In this document: positions 35,191 to 43,737 of the stretch, in pieces
Layout of the letters: every line of letters starts with the position of its first letter
Position numbering within the stretch: the stretch's first letter is position 1
From: Micromonospora costi
GTDB taxonomy: Bacteria; Actinomycetota; Actinomycetes; Mycobacteriales; Micromonosporaceae
Assembly: GCF_003626655.1 (NCBI RefSeq)
Contig: NZ_RBAN01000004.1
Location: 310,001-374,000, forward strand
Reading direction: 5' to 3'
DNA length: 64,000 nucleotides
Made by a program: the position numbers and the translations under genes
Notes under the pieces: model-generated
Told to the model about the DNA's origin: nothing
What the model saw: the letters and a program-made list of their open reading frames with translations, nothing else
Database searches by the model: none

Positions 35191-35759
35191 CGGAGGACCT
35201 CGGCGAGGGTGTCACCGGCGACGGCACGCAGGCGGCTGAGCGCGCGGTGCTGGACGAGCCGGACGGCGCCTCCGGTCATGCCGAGCACAGTACCGACCTC
35301 GTCAGCGGTCAGGCCGACCGCGAGCCGCAGCACCAGGATCTCCCGGTGGGTCGCCGGGAGTTGAGCCAGCAGCCCGGCGAGCCGGGAGCCGAGGTCGACG
35401 GTGAGAGCCCGGTGCTCCGGCCCGGGCGCCGGATCCGGTGCGTCCGGCACCTCGGCGACGCTCTCCGCCCGGTCTCGACCCGCGGCGCGGCGGGCGTCGG
35501 CGACCTTGCGGGCGGCGATGCCGTAGACGAACGCGAGGAACGGCCTGCCCTGATCGGTGAACCGGGGCAGCGCGCGCAGGACGGCAAGGCAGACCTCCTG
35601 CGCGACGTCCTCGGCGGTGGCGCCGCCGGCACCGACGTGCCCGAGCCGGGCCAGGCTGTAGCGCACGGCGATCGGCCTGATGAGGGCCAGCAGCCGGTCG
35701 ACAGCCGCCGGTTCGCCCGCAGCGGCCCGGCGTACGACGTCGGGATCCGGTGTCTCCAT
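35187..35759 (-). CDS. RNA polymerase sigma factor, sigma-D/ShbA-like
   Basis: A 190-residue group-4-sized sigma factor. Region 2 is at about 25-95 (RYSLARLGHVGAGGATAEDVAQEVCLAVLRALPRF, FLAFVYGIAARKVADARRA). Region 4 is at about 130-185 (LPATHREILVLRLAVGLTADEVGTVLGMTGGAVRLVQHRALSRLR). ATG 35759 has a GAGAGGGG ribosome site. The stop overlaps the GTG/ATG of the RsdA-like gene, the usual arrangement for a sigma factor and its membrane anti-sigma. In relatives this sigma controls cell-wall or principal-sigma expression; the regulon here is unknown. Confidence 0.9.
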   Translation of the reverse strand: METPDPDVVRRAAAGEPAAVDRLLALIRPIAVRYSLARLGHVGAGGATAEDVAQEVCLAVLRALPRFTDQGRPFLAFVYGIAARKVADARRAAGRDRAESVAEVPDAPDPAPGPEHRALTVDLGSRLAGLLAQLPATHREILVLRLAVGLTADEVGTVLGMTGGAVRLVQHRALSRLRAVAGDTLAEVLR

Positions 35760-35902
35760 GCGCGCGCGGACCCCTCTCGTTCTGGCTGGCTCGACGGTAT
35801 CCGCCCACCGGGGCGCCACCAAGAGTCCTCCGGTGAAACGCCCCGGCGCCCCACACCGATAACCGGGCAGGAGCCCCGCGACCCGACGTCCCGACGCCGG
35901 GC

Positions 35903-35950
35903 CCGACGTTATGCGGCTTTTCCGGTCTATCCATATATTTATTGTAACGA
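35903..35950 (+). promoter_or_regulatory. AT-rich promoter region of the subtilase gene
   Basis: The strongest AT-rich stretch of this neighbourhood (core TCTATCCATATATTTATTG around 35926-35944), about 95 bp upstream of the protease ATG in the 279-bp gap after the divergent sigma gene. It is compatible with a promoter for either gene; no unique -35/-10 pair could be assigned. Confidence 0.4.
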
Positions 35951-36038
35951 ATGCCTTTCCGCTCTGGTCTCACCCGCTCCCGAGGGGCCAACCTCGCCCT
36001 GGGCCAACCGCCCACCTACCGCAGTGGAGAGGAACCCC

Positions 36039-37256
36039 ATGCGCAGAACCCTGGGCGTCGCGATGCTGACCGGCATCGTCGTCGCCGCCACCGCGGCGAG
36101 CGGCGCCACCGCCGCCCCCGCCGAGACGACCAACGACTACATCGTGGTCCTCCGCGCCGGCACCGACGCCCCGTCGGTGGCCGCCGAACACGCCCGGGCC
36201 CGCGGCGCCAGCATCGGGTTCGTGTACGAGCACGCGCTGCGCGGCTACTCGGCCCGGATGAGCGACACCGCGGCCACGCGCCTCGCGCGCGACTCCCGGG
36301 TGCTCTTCGTCCAGCGCGACGGTGTGGTGACCGCCGACGCCCAGACGACTCCCACCGGCATCAACCGCGCCGACGTCGAGCTCAGCCCCACCGCGAAGAT
36401 CAACGGTGTCGACGAGCGGGTCGATGTGGACGTCGCGGTCATCGACAGCGGGGTCGACCTGGACCACCCCGACCTGAACGTCTACACGGCCGGTGCCCGG
36501 AACTGCTCCACGGGCAACAGCGCCGACGACGGCAACGGTCACGGCACGCACGTCGCCGGGACGATCGGCGCGCTGGACAACAGCGCCGGCGTGGTCGGGG
36601 TCGCGCCGGGTGCCCGCATCTGGCCGGTCCGGGTGCTGAACAACGCCGGCAGCGGATCGTTCTCGGCGATCATCTGCGGCATCGACTACGTGACGGCGCA
36701 CGCCAGCGAGATCGAGGTCGCGAACATGAGCCTCGGCGGCTCGGGCAGCGACAGCGCCTGCGGCTCCAACCGGGACGCCATGCACGAGGCGATCTGCCGG
36801 TCCGTGGCCGCCGGCGTGACCTACGTGGTCGCCGCCGGCAACGAGACCGACAACGCCGCCAACCACGTGCCCGCGGCGTACGACGAGGTGATCACCGTCA
36901 GCGCACTGGCCGACTTCAACGGGCTCCCCGGCGGCGGCGCCGCGGCGACCTGCCGCAGCGACGTGGACGACACGATCGCCGACTTCTCCAACTACGGCGC
37001 CGACGTCGACATCATGGCGCCGGGCGTCTGCATCTACTCCACCTGGAAGGGCGCCGGGTACAACACCATCTCCGGCACCTCGATGGCGAGCCCGCACGTC
37101 GCGGGCGGGGCGGCGCTCTACAAGGCCACCCACCCGAGCGCGTCCCCCAGCGCCGTGAAGTCGGCCCTCCAGGCCGCCGGTACCACCGCCTACAGCTGGC
37201 CGGCCGGCGACCCGGACGGCATCCAGGAGAAGTTGCTGAACCTCTCCACCTTCTGA
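36039..37256 (+). CDS. secreted subtilisin-like serine protease (S8)
   Basis: A 405-residue preproprotease. The Sec signal spans 1-26 (MRRTLGVAMLTGIVVAATAASGATAA). An inhibitor I9 propeptide (about 32-105; DYIVVLRAG to VLFVQRDGVVTA) follows, then the peptidase S8 domain. The catalytic triad is visible: Asp in AVIDSGVDLDHPDL, His in NGHGTHVAGTIG, Ser in GTSMASPHVAG; the oxyanion Asn is in VAAGNET. Paired cysteines (NCST...ICGI, SACGS...AICRS, TCRSD...GVCIY) suggest three disulfides. Proteinase K-like subfamily. GGAGAGGAA precedes the ATG. Followed by a strong hairpin. Confidence 0.95.
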   Translation: MRRTLGVAMLTGIVVAATAASGATAAPAETTNDYIVVLRAGTDAPSVAAEHARARGASIGFVYEHALRGYSARMSDTAATRLARDSRVLFVQRDGVVTADAQTTPTGINRADVELSPTAKINGVDERVDVDVAVIDSGVDLDHPDLNVYTAGARNCSTGNSADDGNGHGTHVAGTIGALDNSAGVVGVAPGARIWPVRVLNNAGSGSFSAIICGIDYVTAHASEIEVANMSLGGSGSDSACGSNRDAMHEAICRSVAAGVTYVVAAGNETDNAANHVPAAYDEVITVSALADFNGLPGGGAAATCRSDVDDTIADFSNYGADVDIMAPGVCIYSTWKGAGYNTISGTSMASPHVAGGAALYKATHPSASPSAVKSALQAAGTTAYSWPAGDPDGIQEKLLNLSTF

Positions 37257-37267
37257 TCGGTGACGTG

Positions 37268-37302
37268 ACCGTCCCGGTCCCCACGTCGGGGGCCGGGACG
37301 GT
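37268..37302 (+). terminator. hairpin terminator of the subtilase gene
   Basis: A 15-bp stem (37268-37282 with 37288-37302; 14 Watson-Crick pairs and one G-U) around a five-base loop, eleven bases after the protease stop codon. Confidence 0.85.
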
Positions 37303-37428
37303 TCCGTCGGTCGGGCGCCGCGGCAGTGGGCGGGCGGCGCCCCGGTCCGGAGCCGACCGGTGGTCCCGCGTGAGGGTGGTCATAACGGCTGGACGACGCC
37401 CCGCACCCGGCTGCTAGATTCTGCGCAG

Positions 37429-37552
37429 GTCATGAGCGCCAGCGCGAAGCCCCGGCTTGCTGGCCGGCAACCCTCCTCCGCGGTGGGGTGCCCCGGGTGA
37501 GGACCGGGCACCGGAGCGACCTCCGGTGCAAGCGTGGCCTGGTTCCCAGGTC
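37429..37552 (+). ncRNA. SAM-IV riboswitch
   Basis: The stretch beginning GGTCATGAGCGCCAGCG, with GGCTTGCTGGCCGGCAACCC and GGTGGGGTGCCCCGGGTGA, reproduces the conserved core of the actinobacterial SAM-IV (SAM-I superfamily) aptamer. GGTC at 37429 can pair with GACC at 37502-37505; the 3' part forms a perfect 8-bp hairpin (GCACCGGA with TCCGGTGC, 37508-37529). A TAGATT -10-like box at 37415-37420 puts transcription just before the aptamer. It precedes a leader peptide and an amino-acid ABC operon, so S-adenosylmethionine should turn uptake off. Confidence 0.88.
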
Positions 37553-37574
37553 AGCAACGACCCAGGAGAGCCGT

Positions 37575-37721
37575 ATGTCGCCCCGTGACACCATCCCCCT
37601 CGTCGGCCTCGGCGCCGACACGTCGGCCCCGTGGCCCACGCCGCCGGCCCTGACGCGGCGCCGGCACGTCGACATGATGTGGGTCTGCAGCGCCGCCTGT
37701 CGGCCCGGCGCCCCGCGCTGA
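37575..37721 (+). CDS. Cys/Met leader peptide of the sulfur amino-acid uptake operon
   Basis: A 48-codon ORF with a strong AGGAGAG site five bases before its ATG, directly after the SAM-IV aptamer. It ends LTRRRHVDMMWVCSAACR plus five residues. The RRRHVD...C pattern matches the family of actinobacterial leader peptides found before cysteine, methionine and sulfate genes (from memory). Two Met and two Cys codons and four consecutive basic codons lie near the end, where ribosome stalling could sense charged tRNA or peptide. This suggests attenuation layered on the riboswitch (inference). Confidence 0.72.
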   Translation: MSPRDTIPLVGLGADTSAPWPTPPALTRRRHVDMMWVCSAACRPGAPR

Positions 37722-37828
37722 GCGCGGCCCCTCCCCTCACACCGATCCGTCCAGCGGTGCGCCCAGCGGGCGCACCGTCGGTGGCGCACGCCCGTGCCCC
37801 GCCGCTCACACCATTTCCGGAGACACCT

Positions 37829-38692
37829 GTGCGACTTCTTCCTGCCCTGACCCGGGTGGCCGCCCTCGGCGTGGCCGCGATCCTGGGGGCCGCCACCCTG
37901 ACCGCCTGCGGAGACGACGCGTCGTCCGACGCGGCCGGCAACCCGTACGGCCTGCTCCAGCCCGGCGTGCTGCGCGCCGGCACGCTCACCGACGCCCCGC
38001 CGAACGTGTACCTGAAGGACGGCGAGTTCACCGGCTTCGACAACGACCTGCTCCGCGCGGTGGCCGAGAAGATCGGCCTGAAGGTCGAGTTCGTGGGCAC
38101 CGACTTCTCCGCCCTGCTCTCCCAGGTCAACAACCGCAAGTTCGACGTCGGCAGCTCGTCGATCACCATCACGGAGGCCCGGAAGAAGACCGTGGACTTC
38201 GGCAACGGCTACGACTTCGGCTACTTCGGCCTCGACGTGCCGGCCGGCTCGCCCATCCACAGCTTCGACGAGCTGACCGGCAAGCGGGTGGTCGTGGTGC
38301 AGGGCACCGTCCAGGACGACTACGCCTCGGGCAAGGGCCTCGACCCGGTGCGGGTGCCGGACTACAACGGCGCGATCAACCAGCTCAAGGCGGGCACCGC
38401 GGACGCGTGGATCGCGCCCGCCGAGATCGGCGAGAAGTCGGCCGCCGACAGCGGCGGAAAGATCGCCGTGGCCGCGAAGCTGCTGAGCCCGGCGCCGACG
38501 GCGTACGCGGTCGCCAAGGGGAACGACGCCCTGCGCGAGGCGCTGAACAAGGGCCTGGACGAGGTCATCGCCGACGGCACGTGGAGCCGGCTGCAGGCCC
38601 AGTACTACCCGGGCCGGCCGATCCCGGAGGACTTCAAGCCGGGCAGCGGCACGGTGCCGGTCCCGGCGGCGTCGGCCTCGGCTGCGTCCTGA
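37829..38692 (+). CDS. amino-acid ABC transporter substrate-binding lipoprotein
   Basis: A 287-residue family-3 solute receptor. Lipoprotein signal with lipobox LTAC, lipidated Cys 28 (GVAAILGAATLTACGDD). The fold opens LLQPGVLRAGTLTDAPPNVYLKDGEFTGFDNDLLRAVAEKIGLKVEFV, a typical polar amino-acid receptor. GTG 37829 follows GGAGA. Because a SAM-IV riboswitch and Cys/Met leader precede it, the ligand is probably cystine, cysteine, methionine or a sulfur-containing relative; sequence alone does not decide. Confidence 0.92.
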   Translation: MRLLPALTRVAALGVAAILGAATLTACGDDASSDAAGNPYGLLQPGVLRAGTLTDAPPNVYLKDGEFTGFDNDLLRAVAEKIGLKVEFVGTDFSALLSQVNNRKFDVGSSSITITEARKKTVDFGNGYDFGYFGLDVPAGSPIHSFDELTGKRVVVVQGTVQDDYASGKGLDPVRVPDYNGAINQLKAGTADAWIAPAEIGEKSAADSGGKIAVAAKLLSPAPTAYAVAKGNDALREALNKGLDEVIADGTWSRLQAQYYPGRPIPEDFKPGSGTVPVPAASASAAS

Positions 38693-38736
38693 CGGTACGG
38701 GACCACGAGCGAGCAGTGCGGTAGGAGAGGCGAGAG

Positions 38737-39516
38737 ATGGATCCGTTGCGCACCCTGTGGGAGACGTTCTTCGACTGGGACTCGATGCGCGAGGCGCTAC
38801 CCGAGATGCTGACCGTCGGGTTGCCCAACACGCTGATCCTGGCGGTCTCCGCCGCGCTGCTCGGCTCGGTGCTGGGCATGGTCCTGGCCGTCGCGGGCAT
38901 CTCCCGCAGCCGGTGGCTACGCTGGCCCGCGCGGGTCTACACCGACGTGTTCCGGGGCCTGCCGGCCGCCGCGACCATCCTGCTGATCGGGGTCGGCCTG
39001 GCGCCGCTCGGCATGCAGGTGTGGGGCCCCGACCCGTACCCGCTGGGCATCCTCGCGCTCTCGCTCATCGCGGCCGCCTACATCGGCGAGATCTTCCGTT
39101 CCGGCATCCAGTCGGTGGAGGCCGCGCAGATGGAAGGTGCCCGCGCCCTCGGGTTCTCCTGGGGCGAGGCGATGCGGGTGGTCATCATCCCGCAGGGCGT
39201 ACGCCGCGTCCTGCCGGCCTGGGTCAACCAGCTCATCGCGCTCATCAAGGACTCCAGCCTGGTCTACTTCCTCGGCCTGGTCGCCAGCCAGCGGGAGCTG
39301 TTCCGGATCGGCCAGGACTACGCGGCCACCACCGGCAACGAGTCGGCGCTGCTGCTGGCCGGCCTGTTCTACCTGGCGTTGACGGTGCCGCTGACCCACG
39401 TGGTCAACGCCATCGACCGGCGGTTGCGGCACGGCCGCGCCGCCGGCGCACCCGACGACGAGATCGAGGACGCCGACCTGGCGCTGCCGGGAGCGGTGGG
39501 AGGGAACCAGCGATGA
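38737..39516 (+). CDS. amino-acid ABC transporter permease (HisM/GlnP family)
   Basis: A 259-residue membrane permease with five or six spans. MLTVGLPNTLILAVSAALLGSVLGMVLA and the EAA loop EAAQMEGARALGFSWGEAMRVVIIPQGVRRVLPAWVNQ are characteristic. It ends in an acidic tail (DDEIEDADLALPG), and its TGA overlaps the ATG of the ATPase gene. Works with the receptor at 37829 and the ATPase at 39513. Confidence 0.93.
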   Translation: MDPLRTLWETFFDWDSMREALPEMLTVGLPNTLILAVSAALLGSVLGMVLAVAGISRSRWLRWPARVYTDVFRGLPAAATILLIGVGLAPLGMQVWGPDPYPLGILALSLIAAAYIGEIFRSGIQSVEAAQMEGARALGFSWGEAMRVVIIPQGVRRVLPAWVNQLIALIKDSSLVYFLGLVASQRELFRIGQDYAATTGNESALLLAGLFYLALTVPLTHVVNAIDRRLRHGRAAGAPDDEIEDADLALPGAVGGNQR

Positions 39517-40256
39517 GCGTCGACACGAGCACGTCGGTCAGCCTGGGCGTACGCGACGTCCACCTCGCCTTCGGCGCCAACCGGGTGCTGCGCGGTGTGG
39601 ACCTGGAGGTGGCCCGGGGCGAGACGGCGTGCGTCATCGGGCCGTCCGGCTCCGGCAAGTCGACGCTGCTGCGGACGATCAACCGGCTCATCGAGCCGGA
39701 CCGCGGTGACGTGCTGCTGGACGGGCGCAGCGTGCTGGGGGACGACCCGGACGCCCTGCGGCAGCGGGTGGGCATGGTGTTCCAGCAGTTCAACCTGTTC
39801 CCGCACATGAGTGTCCTGCGCAACGTCACGCTGGCGCTGCGCCGGATCAGGCGGCTGCCGGAGGACGAGGCCGTGGCCGTCGCCCGGGAACAGCTGGATC
39901 TGGTGGGGCTGGCCGCGAAGGCGGACTCCCGGCCCGCGTACCTGTCCGGCGGCCAGCAGCAGCGGGTCGCGATCGCTCGGGCGCTGGCCATGCAGCCGCA
40001 GGTGATGCTGTTCGACGAGGCGACCAGCGCCCTCGACCCCGAGCTGGTCAAGGGCGTGCTCGGGGTGATGGCCGACCTCGCGGCCGGCGGGATGACCATG
40101 GTGGTGGTCACCCACGAGATGGGCTTCGCCCGCGAGGTCGCCGACACGGTGGCGTTCATGGACCGTGGCGTGGTGCTGGAGGCCGGCGAGCCCGCGGCGG
40201 TCTTCGAGGCGGCCGAACACCCGCGGCTGCGCCGGTTCCTCGCGCAGGTGCTCTGA
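39513..40256 (+). CDS. amino-acid ABC transporter ATP-binding protein (GlnQ family)
   Basis: A 247-residue ATPase: Walker A GPSGSGKST, Q-loop VFQQFNLFPHMSVLRN, signature LSGGQQQRVAIARAL, Walker B VMLFDEATSALDPE, H-loop VVTHEMGFAREVAD. All motifs are intact. ATG overlaps the permease stop (ATGA). Last gene of the SAM-IV-controlled operon; the next gene is convergent. Confidence 0.94.
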   Translation: MSVDTSTSVSLGVRDVHLAFGANRVLRGVDLEVARGETACVIGPSGSGKSTLLRTINRLIEPDRGDVLLDGRSVLGDDPDALRQRVGMVFQQFNLFPHMSVLRNVTLALRRIRRLPEDEAVAVAREQLDLVGLAAKADSRPAYLSGGQQQRVAIARALAMQPQVMLFDEATSALDPELVKGVLGVMADLAAGGMTMVVVTHEMGFAREVADTVAFMDRGVVLEAGEPAAVFEAAEHPRLRRFLAQVL

Positions 40257-40283
40257 GGGCGCGTCCGCCCGTCGACCCGGGTT

Positions 40284-41210
40284 TCAGCCGGCCAGCCGGT
40301 CGGACAGGACGTGCGTCACGTAGCGGCGGGCCAGCGTGGCGACCACGGCGTCGGGGTCGGCCGCCCACACGTCGGCGTTGAAGATCTCCACCTCGACGTC
40401 GCCGTCGTAGCCAGCGTCCTCGACGGCCCGGCGCAGCAGCGGGAAGTCGATGTGGCCGTCGCCCATCATGCCCCGCGACAGCAGCGCGTCGGGCGGCAGC
40501 GGCGTGATCCAGTCGCAGACCTGGAAGCTCGCGATCCGGCCGCTTGCCCGCTGGATCTGGGGCAGCACGTCGGGATCCCACCAGACGTGGAACGTGTCCA
40601 CCACGACACCGACCTGCTCGGCGGGGAACCGCTCGGCGAGGTCGAGCGCCTGGCCCAGGGTGGAGAGCACGCCCCGGTCGGCGCAGAAGATCGGGTGCAT
40701 CGGCTCCAGGGCCAGCCGTACGCCACACTCCGCCGCGTACGGCGCCAGCTCGGCGATCCCCTCCGCCATGCGCTCGCGGGCGCCCGCGAGGTCGCGCGAC
40801 CCCTCGGGCAGACCGCCGACCACCATCACGAGGCAGGCCGCTCCCAGTCCGGCGGCCTCGTCGACGGCGTGCCGGTTGTCGTCGAGCGCGCGCCGGCGGG
40901 CGGCCGGCTCGGCGGCGGTGAGGAACCCGCCGCGGCACAGCGAGGAGACCCGTAGGCCGGCGTCGGCCACGAGGCGGGCCGCGGCGGGCACGCCGATCGC
41001 CTGGACGGGCTCCCGCCACAGGCCGATCGCCGGCAGGCCTGCGCGGACGCAGCCGGTCACGGCCTCGGCGACCGACCAACGGTCCGTGGTCTTCTGGTTG
41101 AGTGACAGCCGGGCCAGCCGCGGGTCGCCCGGCGGCGGTGTCGGCACGGCCGCCGGTCGGCCGGAGGGCACGTCGAGGGCGTCCACCGTGGACGCCGGGC
41201 CAGCGCTCAC
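40284..41210 (-). CDS. sugar phosphate isomerase/epimerase (xylose isomerase-like TIM barrel)
   Basis: A 308-residue AP-endonuclease-2-fold enzyme. Likely metal ligands are Glu in LALEPMHP, Asp and His in GVVVDTFHVWW, and Glu in VEVEIFNADVWA. GTG 41210 overlaps the DUF993 stop (GTGA). The first 30 residues are a Pro-rich extension before LSLNQKTTDRWSVAEAV. Last gene of a three-gene operon with DUF993 and a Gfo/Idh/MocA enzyme. It probably isomerises or epimerises a keto-sugar intermediate. Confidence 0.9.
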   Translation of the reverse strand: MSAGPASTVDALDVPSGRPAAVPTPPPGDPRLARLSLNQKTTDRWSVAEAVTGCVRAGLPAIGLWREPVQAIGVPAAARLVADAGLRVSSLCRGGFLTAAEPAARRRALDDNRHAVDEAAGLGAACLVMVVGGLPEGSRDLAGARERMAEGIAELAPYAAECGVRLALEPMHPIFCADRGVLSTLGQALDLAERFPAEQVGVVVDTFHVWWDPDVLPQIQRASGRIASFQVCDWITPLPPDALLSRGMMGDGHIDFPLLRRAVEDAGYDGDVEVEIFNADVWAADPDAVVATLARRYVTHVLSDRLAG

Positions 41211-42370
41211 CCGGGCACTCCGGCCACGTCGAGGAACGCCCGCAGGCGCGTGGCGGCGAGGTCGGGATCGGGCAGCAGCCGGGCGTCGTCGGCGAGCCGG
41301 GCCAGCTCGGCCAGGTGGAGGACGGACCGGGCGCTCTGGAGGCCGCCGACCATGGTGAAGCCGGGCTGGTGACCGCAGAGCCAGGCGAGGAAGGCGATGC
41401 CGGTCTTGTAGTACCAGGTCGGCGCCGTGAAGACGTGCCGGGCCAGCGGCAGGGTCGGCGCGAGGGCGGCGTCGTAGCGGGCCAGGTCGCCCTCGTCGAG
41501 GGCCTGGAGCGCGGCCGACGCGGCCGGCGCGATCGCCGCGAACACCCCGAGCAGGGCGTCGCTGTGGTGGGTGCCGTCGCCGCGGATCAGCTCCGGGTAG
41601 TTGAAGTCGTCGCCGGTGTAGAGGCGGACGCCGGCCGGCAGCGCGGCCCGCAGCCCGCGCTCGTGGGCGGCGTCGAGGAGGGACACCTTGACCCCGTCGA
41701 CCCTGGCCGCGTGCCGGCCGATCAGCTCCAGGAAGGCGGCCGTGGCGGCCGGGACCTCCGGCGAGCCCCAGTAGCCGGCCAGCGCCGGGTCGAACATCGG
41801 GCCCAGCCAGTGCAGGATCACCGGGCGGGAGACCTGGCCGAGCAGCCGGTCGTACACCTTCGCGTAGTCCTCGGGCCCGCGGGCCAGCCGGGCGAGCTGG
41901 CGGCTGGCCATCAGGATGACCTGGGCGCCGCTGGCCTCCACCACCTCGATCTGTTCGCCGTAGGCGGTCGCCACGTCGTCGAGGGAGTCGAGGTCGGGCG
42001 GCGCGTGGTCGGTGCCGGCGCCGGCCGCGATCCGGCCGCCGGCCTCGCGCGCGGCGGCGGCGCTGCGGTCGATGAGCTCGCGGGTGGTCGCCCAGTTCAG
42101 CCCCATGCCGCGCTGCGCGGTGTCCATCGCCTCGGCCACGCCGAGGCCGTACGACCACAGGTGCCGGCGGAACGCCAGGGTCGACTCCCAGTCGACGGCG
42201 GCGGGGGCGCCGGGGGTGTTGTCGCCCAGCGGATCGGCCACCACGTGCGCCGCCGCGAAGGCGACCCGGGAGGTGAGGGGCCTGGCCGGCCGCGCCCACC
42301 GGGCCGGCTCGGCGAGCCGCCGCTCCTCCAGGGACCCGTCCGGTCGCGGCAGCCGCACCGTGACGCTCAC
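41207..42370 (-). CDS. DUF993 family protein (dihydrodipicolinate synthase-like aldolase fold)
   Basis: A 387-residue DUF993 protein, a TIM-barrel family distantly related to N-acetylneuraminate lyase/DapA enzymes. Visible blocks are LDSLDDVATAYGEQIEVVEASGAQVILMASRQLAR, PVILHWLGPMFDPALAGYWGS, VDGVKVSLLDAAHE (Lys as possible Schiff base) and YTGDDFNYPELIRGDG. Substrate unknown. GTG 42370 overlaps the upstream oxidoreductase stop; its own stop overlaps the isomerase start. Coupled translation of all three genes suggests a single short pathway, with this enzyme as a candidate retro-aldolase step. Confidence 0.88.
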   Translation of the reverse strand: MSVTVRLPRPDGSLEERRLAEPARWARPARPLTSRVAFAAAHVVADPLGDNTPGAPAAVDWESTLAFRRHLWSYGLGVAEAMDTAQRGMGLNWATTRELIDRSAAAAREAGGRIAAGAGTDHAPPDLDSLDDVATAYGEQIEVVEASGAQVILMASRQLARLARGPEDYAKVYDRLLGQVSRPVILHWLGPMFDPALAGYWGSPEVPAATAAFLELIGRHAARVDGVKVSLLDAAHERGLRAALPAGVRLYTGDDFNYPELIRGDGTHHSDALLGVFAAIAPAASAALQALDEGDLARYDAALAPTLPLARHVFTAPTWYYKTGIAFLAWLCGHQPGFTMVGGLQSARSVLHLAELARLADDARLLPDPDLAATRLRAFLDVAGVPG

Positions 42371-43518
42371 GCCGTCAGCTCCGGCAGCTCGATGCGGCGG
42401 CCCTCCCGCGACGAGCGCAGCGCGGCGTCGGCGAGCTGCACGCCACGCGCGCCGGAGAGCAGGTCGTAGGGGTTCGGCCCGTCCTCCACGACGTGCCGTA
42501 CGAACTGCTCCCACTGGGCCTTGAAGCCGTTGTCGAGCACGCCGTTGTCCGGCACCTCCTGCCACTGGTCGCGGAACCGTTGGGTCTCCACGACGTCCGG
42601 GTTCCACACCGGCTTCGGCGTGACCGCACGGTGTTGCACCCGGCAGCGGTGCAGCCCGGCCACGGCGCTGCCGTCGGTGCCGTCGACCTGGAACTCGACC
42701 AGCTCGTCCCGGTTGACCCGGACGGCCCAGGACGAGTTGATCTGGGCGATGACGCCGCCGTCGAGTTCGACGATGGCGTACGCCGAGTCGTCGGCGGTCG
42801 CGTCGTAGCGGACGCCCTGCTCGTCCCAGCGGTGCGGGATGTGGGTGGCGACCCGCGCGGTGACCGCGTGGACGTGCCCGAAGAGGTTCTCCAGCACGTA
42901 GTTCCAGTGGGGGAACATGTCCAGCGCGATGCCGCCGCCGTCCTGCGCCCGGTAGTTCCAGCTGGGACGCTGGGCCGGCTGCCAGTCGCCCTCGAAGACC
43001 CAGTAGCCGAACTCGCCGCGCACCGACAGGATCCGGCCGAAGAACCCGCCGTCGACCAGCCGCTTGAGCTTGATGAGCCCGGGGAGGTAGAGCTTGTCGT
43101 GCACCACCCCGTTCTTCACCCCGGCGCGGCGGGCGTGCCGGGCGAGGTCGAGGGCGGCGGCCAGGGACTCGGCGGTCGGCTTCTCGGTGTAGACGTGCCG
43201 GCCGGCGTCCATCGCCTTGATCAGCGACTTCTCCCGCACCTGGGTGAGTTGGGCGTCGAAGTAGACGGGGTGATCGTCGTCGGCCAGGGCCGCGTCCAGG
43301 TCGGTCGTCCAGCGGGGCAGCCCGTGCCGCTCGGCGATCTCCCGCAGCTTGGTGGCGTTCCGCCCGACGAGCAGCGGTTCGAGCTGGACCCGGGTGCCGT
43401 CGGAGAGCGGCACGCCGCCCTGCTCCCGGATGGCGAGGACCGACCGGACGAGGTGCTGCCGGTAGCCCATGCGGCCGGTCACCCCGTTCATCACCACGCC
43501 GAGTTTGCGACCGGCCAT
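42367..43518 (-). CDS. Gfo/Idh/MocA-family oxidoreductase
   Basis: A 383-residue NAD(P)-dependent sugar dehydrogenase-like protein. The N-terminal Rossmann region is atypical (VVMNGVTGRMGYRQHL) but the EKPTA loop is clear (GRHVYTEKPTAESL). The C-terminal alpha/beta domain runs from about 150. It probably oxidises a sugar or cyclitol hydroxyl to a ketone. First gene of the operon; ATG 43518 with an AGGAGG-like site, and a LacI-type operator 16 bp upstream. Confidence 0.92.
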   Translation of the reverse strand: MAGRKLGVVMNGVTGRMGYRQHLVRSVLAIREQGGVPLSDGTRVQLEPLLVGRNATKLREIAERHGLPRWTTDLDAALADDDHPVYFDAQLTQVREKSLIKAMDAGRHVYTEKPTAESLAAALDLARHARRAGVKNGVVHDKLYLPGLIKLKRLVDGGFFGRILSVRGEFGYWVFEGDWQPAQRPSWNYRAQDGGGIALDMFPHWNYVLENLFGHVHAVTARVATHIPHRWDEQGVRYDATADDSAYAIVELDGGVIAQINSSWAVRVNRDELVEFQVDGTDGSAVAGLHRCRVQHRAVTPKPVWNPDVVETQRFRDQWQEVPDNGVLDNGFKAQWEQFVRHVVEDGPNPYDLLSGARGVQLADAALRSSREGRRIELPELTA

Positions 43519-43533
43519 CGACAGACCTCCTTG

Positions 43534-43547
43534 GGAAAGCGCTTACC
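43534..43547. promoter_or_regulatory. LacI-type operator upstream of the oxidoreductase operon
   Basis: GGAAAGCGCTTACC, centred on GCGC with AAGCGCTT core, shared with three sites at 47971-48187. Sixteen bases upstream of the Gfo/Idh/MocA start and facing the LacI gene. Confidence 0.8.
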
Positions 43548-43698
43548 GGGAACCGTATGGCAGAGTCCGGCGCGGGTGCAAGCCCCGTACCCACCGGCCG
43601 GTCGCCGTACGCCGGAACCGGCCCTTGTGGCCACGGCGACGCAGGTCACCGGGCCGGCACGCGGATTGACGGTGTGATCGACGGCTTCCTACGCTGGC

Positions 43699-43712
43699 GG
43701 CAAACGGTTTCC
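43699..43712. promoter_or_regulatory. candidate LacI autoregulatory operator
   Basis: GGCAAACGGTTTCC, 25 bp before the LacI start codon. It keeps the outer GG...AAAC/GTTT...CC features of LacI-family sites but has CGG instead of the GCGC centre of the other sites, so it may be a weaker autoregulatory site. Confidence 0.5.
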
Positions 43713-43737
43713 ACCCGCGCCCGGGAAGGACGGTGTC

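Noticed and set aside
41207..43594. Very long frame covering DUF993 and the oxidoreductase as one protein
   Set aside because: The upstream half is out-of-phase low-complexity translation of the oxidoreductase gene; GTG 42370 at a stop/start overlap gives the family N-terminus.
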